Assembly: GCA_030430345.1 (NCBI GenBank)
Contig: JAUIFT010000205.1
Coordinates: forward strand, 1 to 5,946
Direction of reading: 5' to 3'
DNA from: Calditrichia bacterium
GTDB lineage: Bacteria > Calditrichota > Calditrichia > RBG-13-44-9 > J042
Length of the DNA: 5,946 nt
Shown: positions 5,417 through 5,946 of the stretch, one piece after another
Position numbering within the stretch: the stretch's first letter is position 1
Layout of the letters: the number at the start of each line of letters is the position of its first letter
Notes under the pieces: generated by a model
What the model saw: the letters and a program-made list of their open reading frames with translations, nothing else
Told to the model about the DNA's origin: nothing
Database searches by the model: none
Made by a program: the position numbers and the translations under genes

Positions 5417-5946
5417 TTATTCGCTTGTCATAGGCACAAAACGTACCGGAATACGTTTCACCGCTTTTTTACCCTTTTCTATCAGCATCAGGTATTGATC
5501 GTCACCGCCTACCGGGATAATCAGGCGACCGTGCTCACTTAATTGTGCCACTAAAGCGGATGGAATTACCTCCGGTGCAGCGGAGACTATCACGCAATCA
5601 TACGGGGCAAACTCCGGCCATCCCTCATGCCCATCACCGACATGAAAGTAAATATTATCGTATTGCAATCTTTCCAGAGACATGCGCGCTGCGCCAGCCA
5701 GTTGCGGGATGATTTCCACGGTATAAACAGATCTGACCAGCTCTGCTAAAATTGCGGTTTGATATCCGGAGCCAGTACCAATTTCGAGAATTTTCTCATT
5801 TCCGGAAAGCTGCAGGCAATCCAGCATGTAGGCAACGATAAATGGCTGGGAGATTGTTTGATGCATGGCGATGGGCAGCGGTTTGTCGGCGTAGGCTTCT
5901 TTGAGATAACGGGGGGGGACAAAATAGTGGCGGGGGACGGCCTCAA
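5417..5946 (-). CDS. pcm: Protein-L-isoaspartate O-methyltransferase, N-terminus beyond the right edge
   Basis: This cytosolic S-adenosylmethionine-dependent enzyme methylates L-isoaspartyl residues in aged proteins so that they can revert to aspartate. The minus-strand frame is open from the edge through 5417 and gives 175 residues. Counting from the first full codon, it shows EAVPRHYFVPPRY at 1-13, the family motif HQTISQP at 28-34, SAM motif I LEIGTGSGY at 53-61, acidic Glu77 after VYTV, GDGHEGWPEFAPYD at 103-116, motif II CVIVSAAPEVIP at 117-128 and GRLIIPVGG at 139-147. Full-length enzymes have about 205-220 residues, so roughly 30-45 are missing at the edge. An ATG at 5866 is internal: the conserved residues upstream of it are in frame. 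The gene is separated from the next operon by a terminator and a promoter. A run of eight C in the coding strand encodes VPPR. Confidence 0.95.
   Translation of the reverse strand, partial: EAVPRHYFVPPRYLKEAYADKPLPIAMHQTISQPFIVAYMLDCLQLSGNEKILEIGTGSGYQTAILAELVRSVYTVEIIPQLAGAARMSLERLQYDNIYFHVGDGHEGWPEFAPYDCVIVSAAPEVIPSALVAQLSEHGRLIIPVGGDDQYLMLIEKGKKAVKRIPVRFVPMTSE

Noticed and set aside
5746..5946. 66-residue minus-strand open frame overlapping pcm in another frame
   Set aside because: The in-frame pcm reading gives VPRHYFVPP and HQTISQP, both conserved in the family. The other frame has no such features.

Overview
The window holds seven protein-coding regions and no recognisable RNA gene, CRISPR array or insertion sequence. 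The best guess for the source is a Gram-negative bacterium of the Fibrobacteres-Chlorobi-Bacteroidetes (FCB) group, perhaps a Calditrichota/KSB1-type lineage. The grounds are a TonB-dependent receptor with an N-terminal carboxypeptidase-regulatory-like domain, a lipoprotein gene just ahead of it, other lipoproteins, and menaquinone-type chemistry. That placement is inference; there is no marker gene for a firm call.

Left part, 1-1697. The minus strand of about 1-229 encodes an unmistakable internal piece of NuoH, the membrane subunit H of NADH:quinone oxidoreductase. It runs off the left edge, and its N-terminal half is missing. At about 216-229 the NuoH match stops and a plus-strand gene begins: a serine racemase / threonine dehydratase-like PLP enzyme (216-1166). 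The two reading frames overlap tail to tail over about 14 bases, so this point is a rearrangement or an assembly/amplification chimera. A 99-base gap follows, with a degenerate heptamer repeat and two overlapping inverted repeats. Next comes a hotdog-fold thioesterase closely resembling E. coli YdiI/MenI (1266-1697), which acts in menaquinone synthesis.

Middle part, 1698-4555. A leader with a possible extended -10 promoter precedes a small lipoprotein of unknown function (1837-2331, plus). It converges on a TonB-dependent outer-membrane receptor (4555-2336, minus), with only four bases between their stop codons.

Right part, 4556-5946. A second lipoprotein (5252-4578, minus) lies 22 bases upstream of the receptor gene and almost certainly shares its transcript. 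A sigma70-like promoter and a good ribosome binding site precede it. Both proteins carry a carboxypeptidase-regulatory-like beta domain after the export signal, so a surface uptake or surface-assembly pair is plausible; the substrate is unknown. Upstream again is protein-L-isoaspartate O-methyltransferase (pcm, minus), which lacks its N-terminus at the right edge and is followed by a probable intrinsic terminator.

The genes do not form a single pathway. The clearest functional unit is the lipoprotein-receptor pair, and the clearest anomaly is the NuoH/dehydratase junction.
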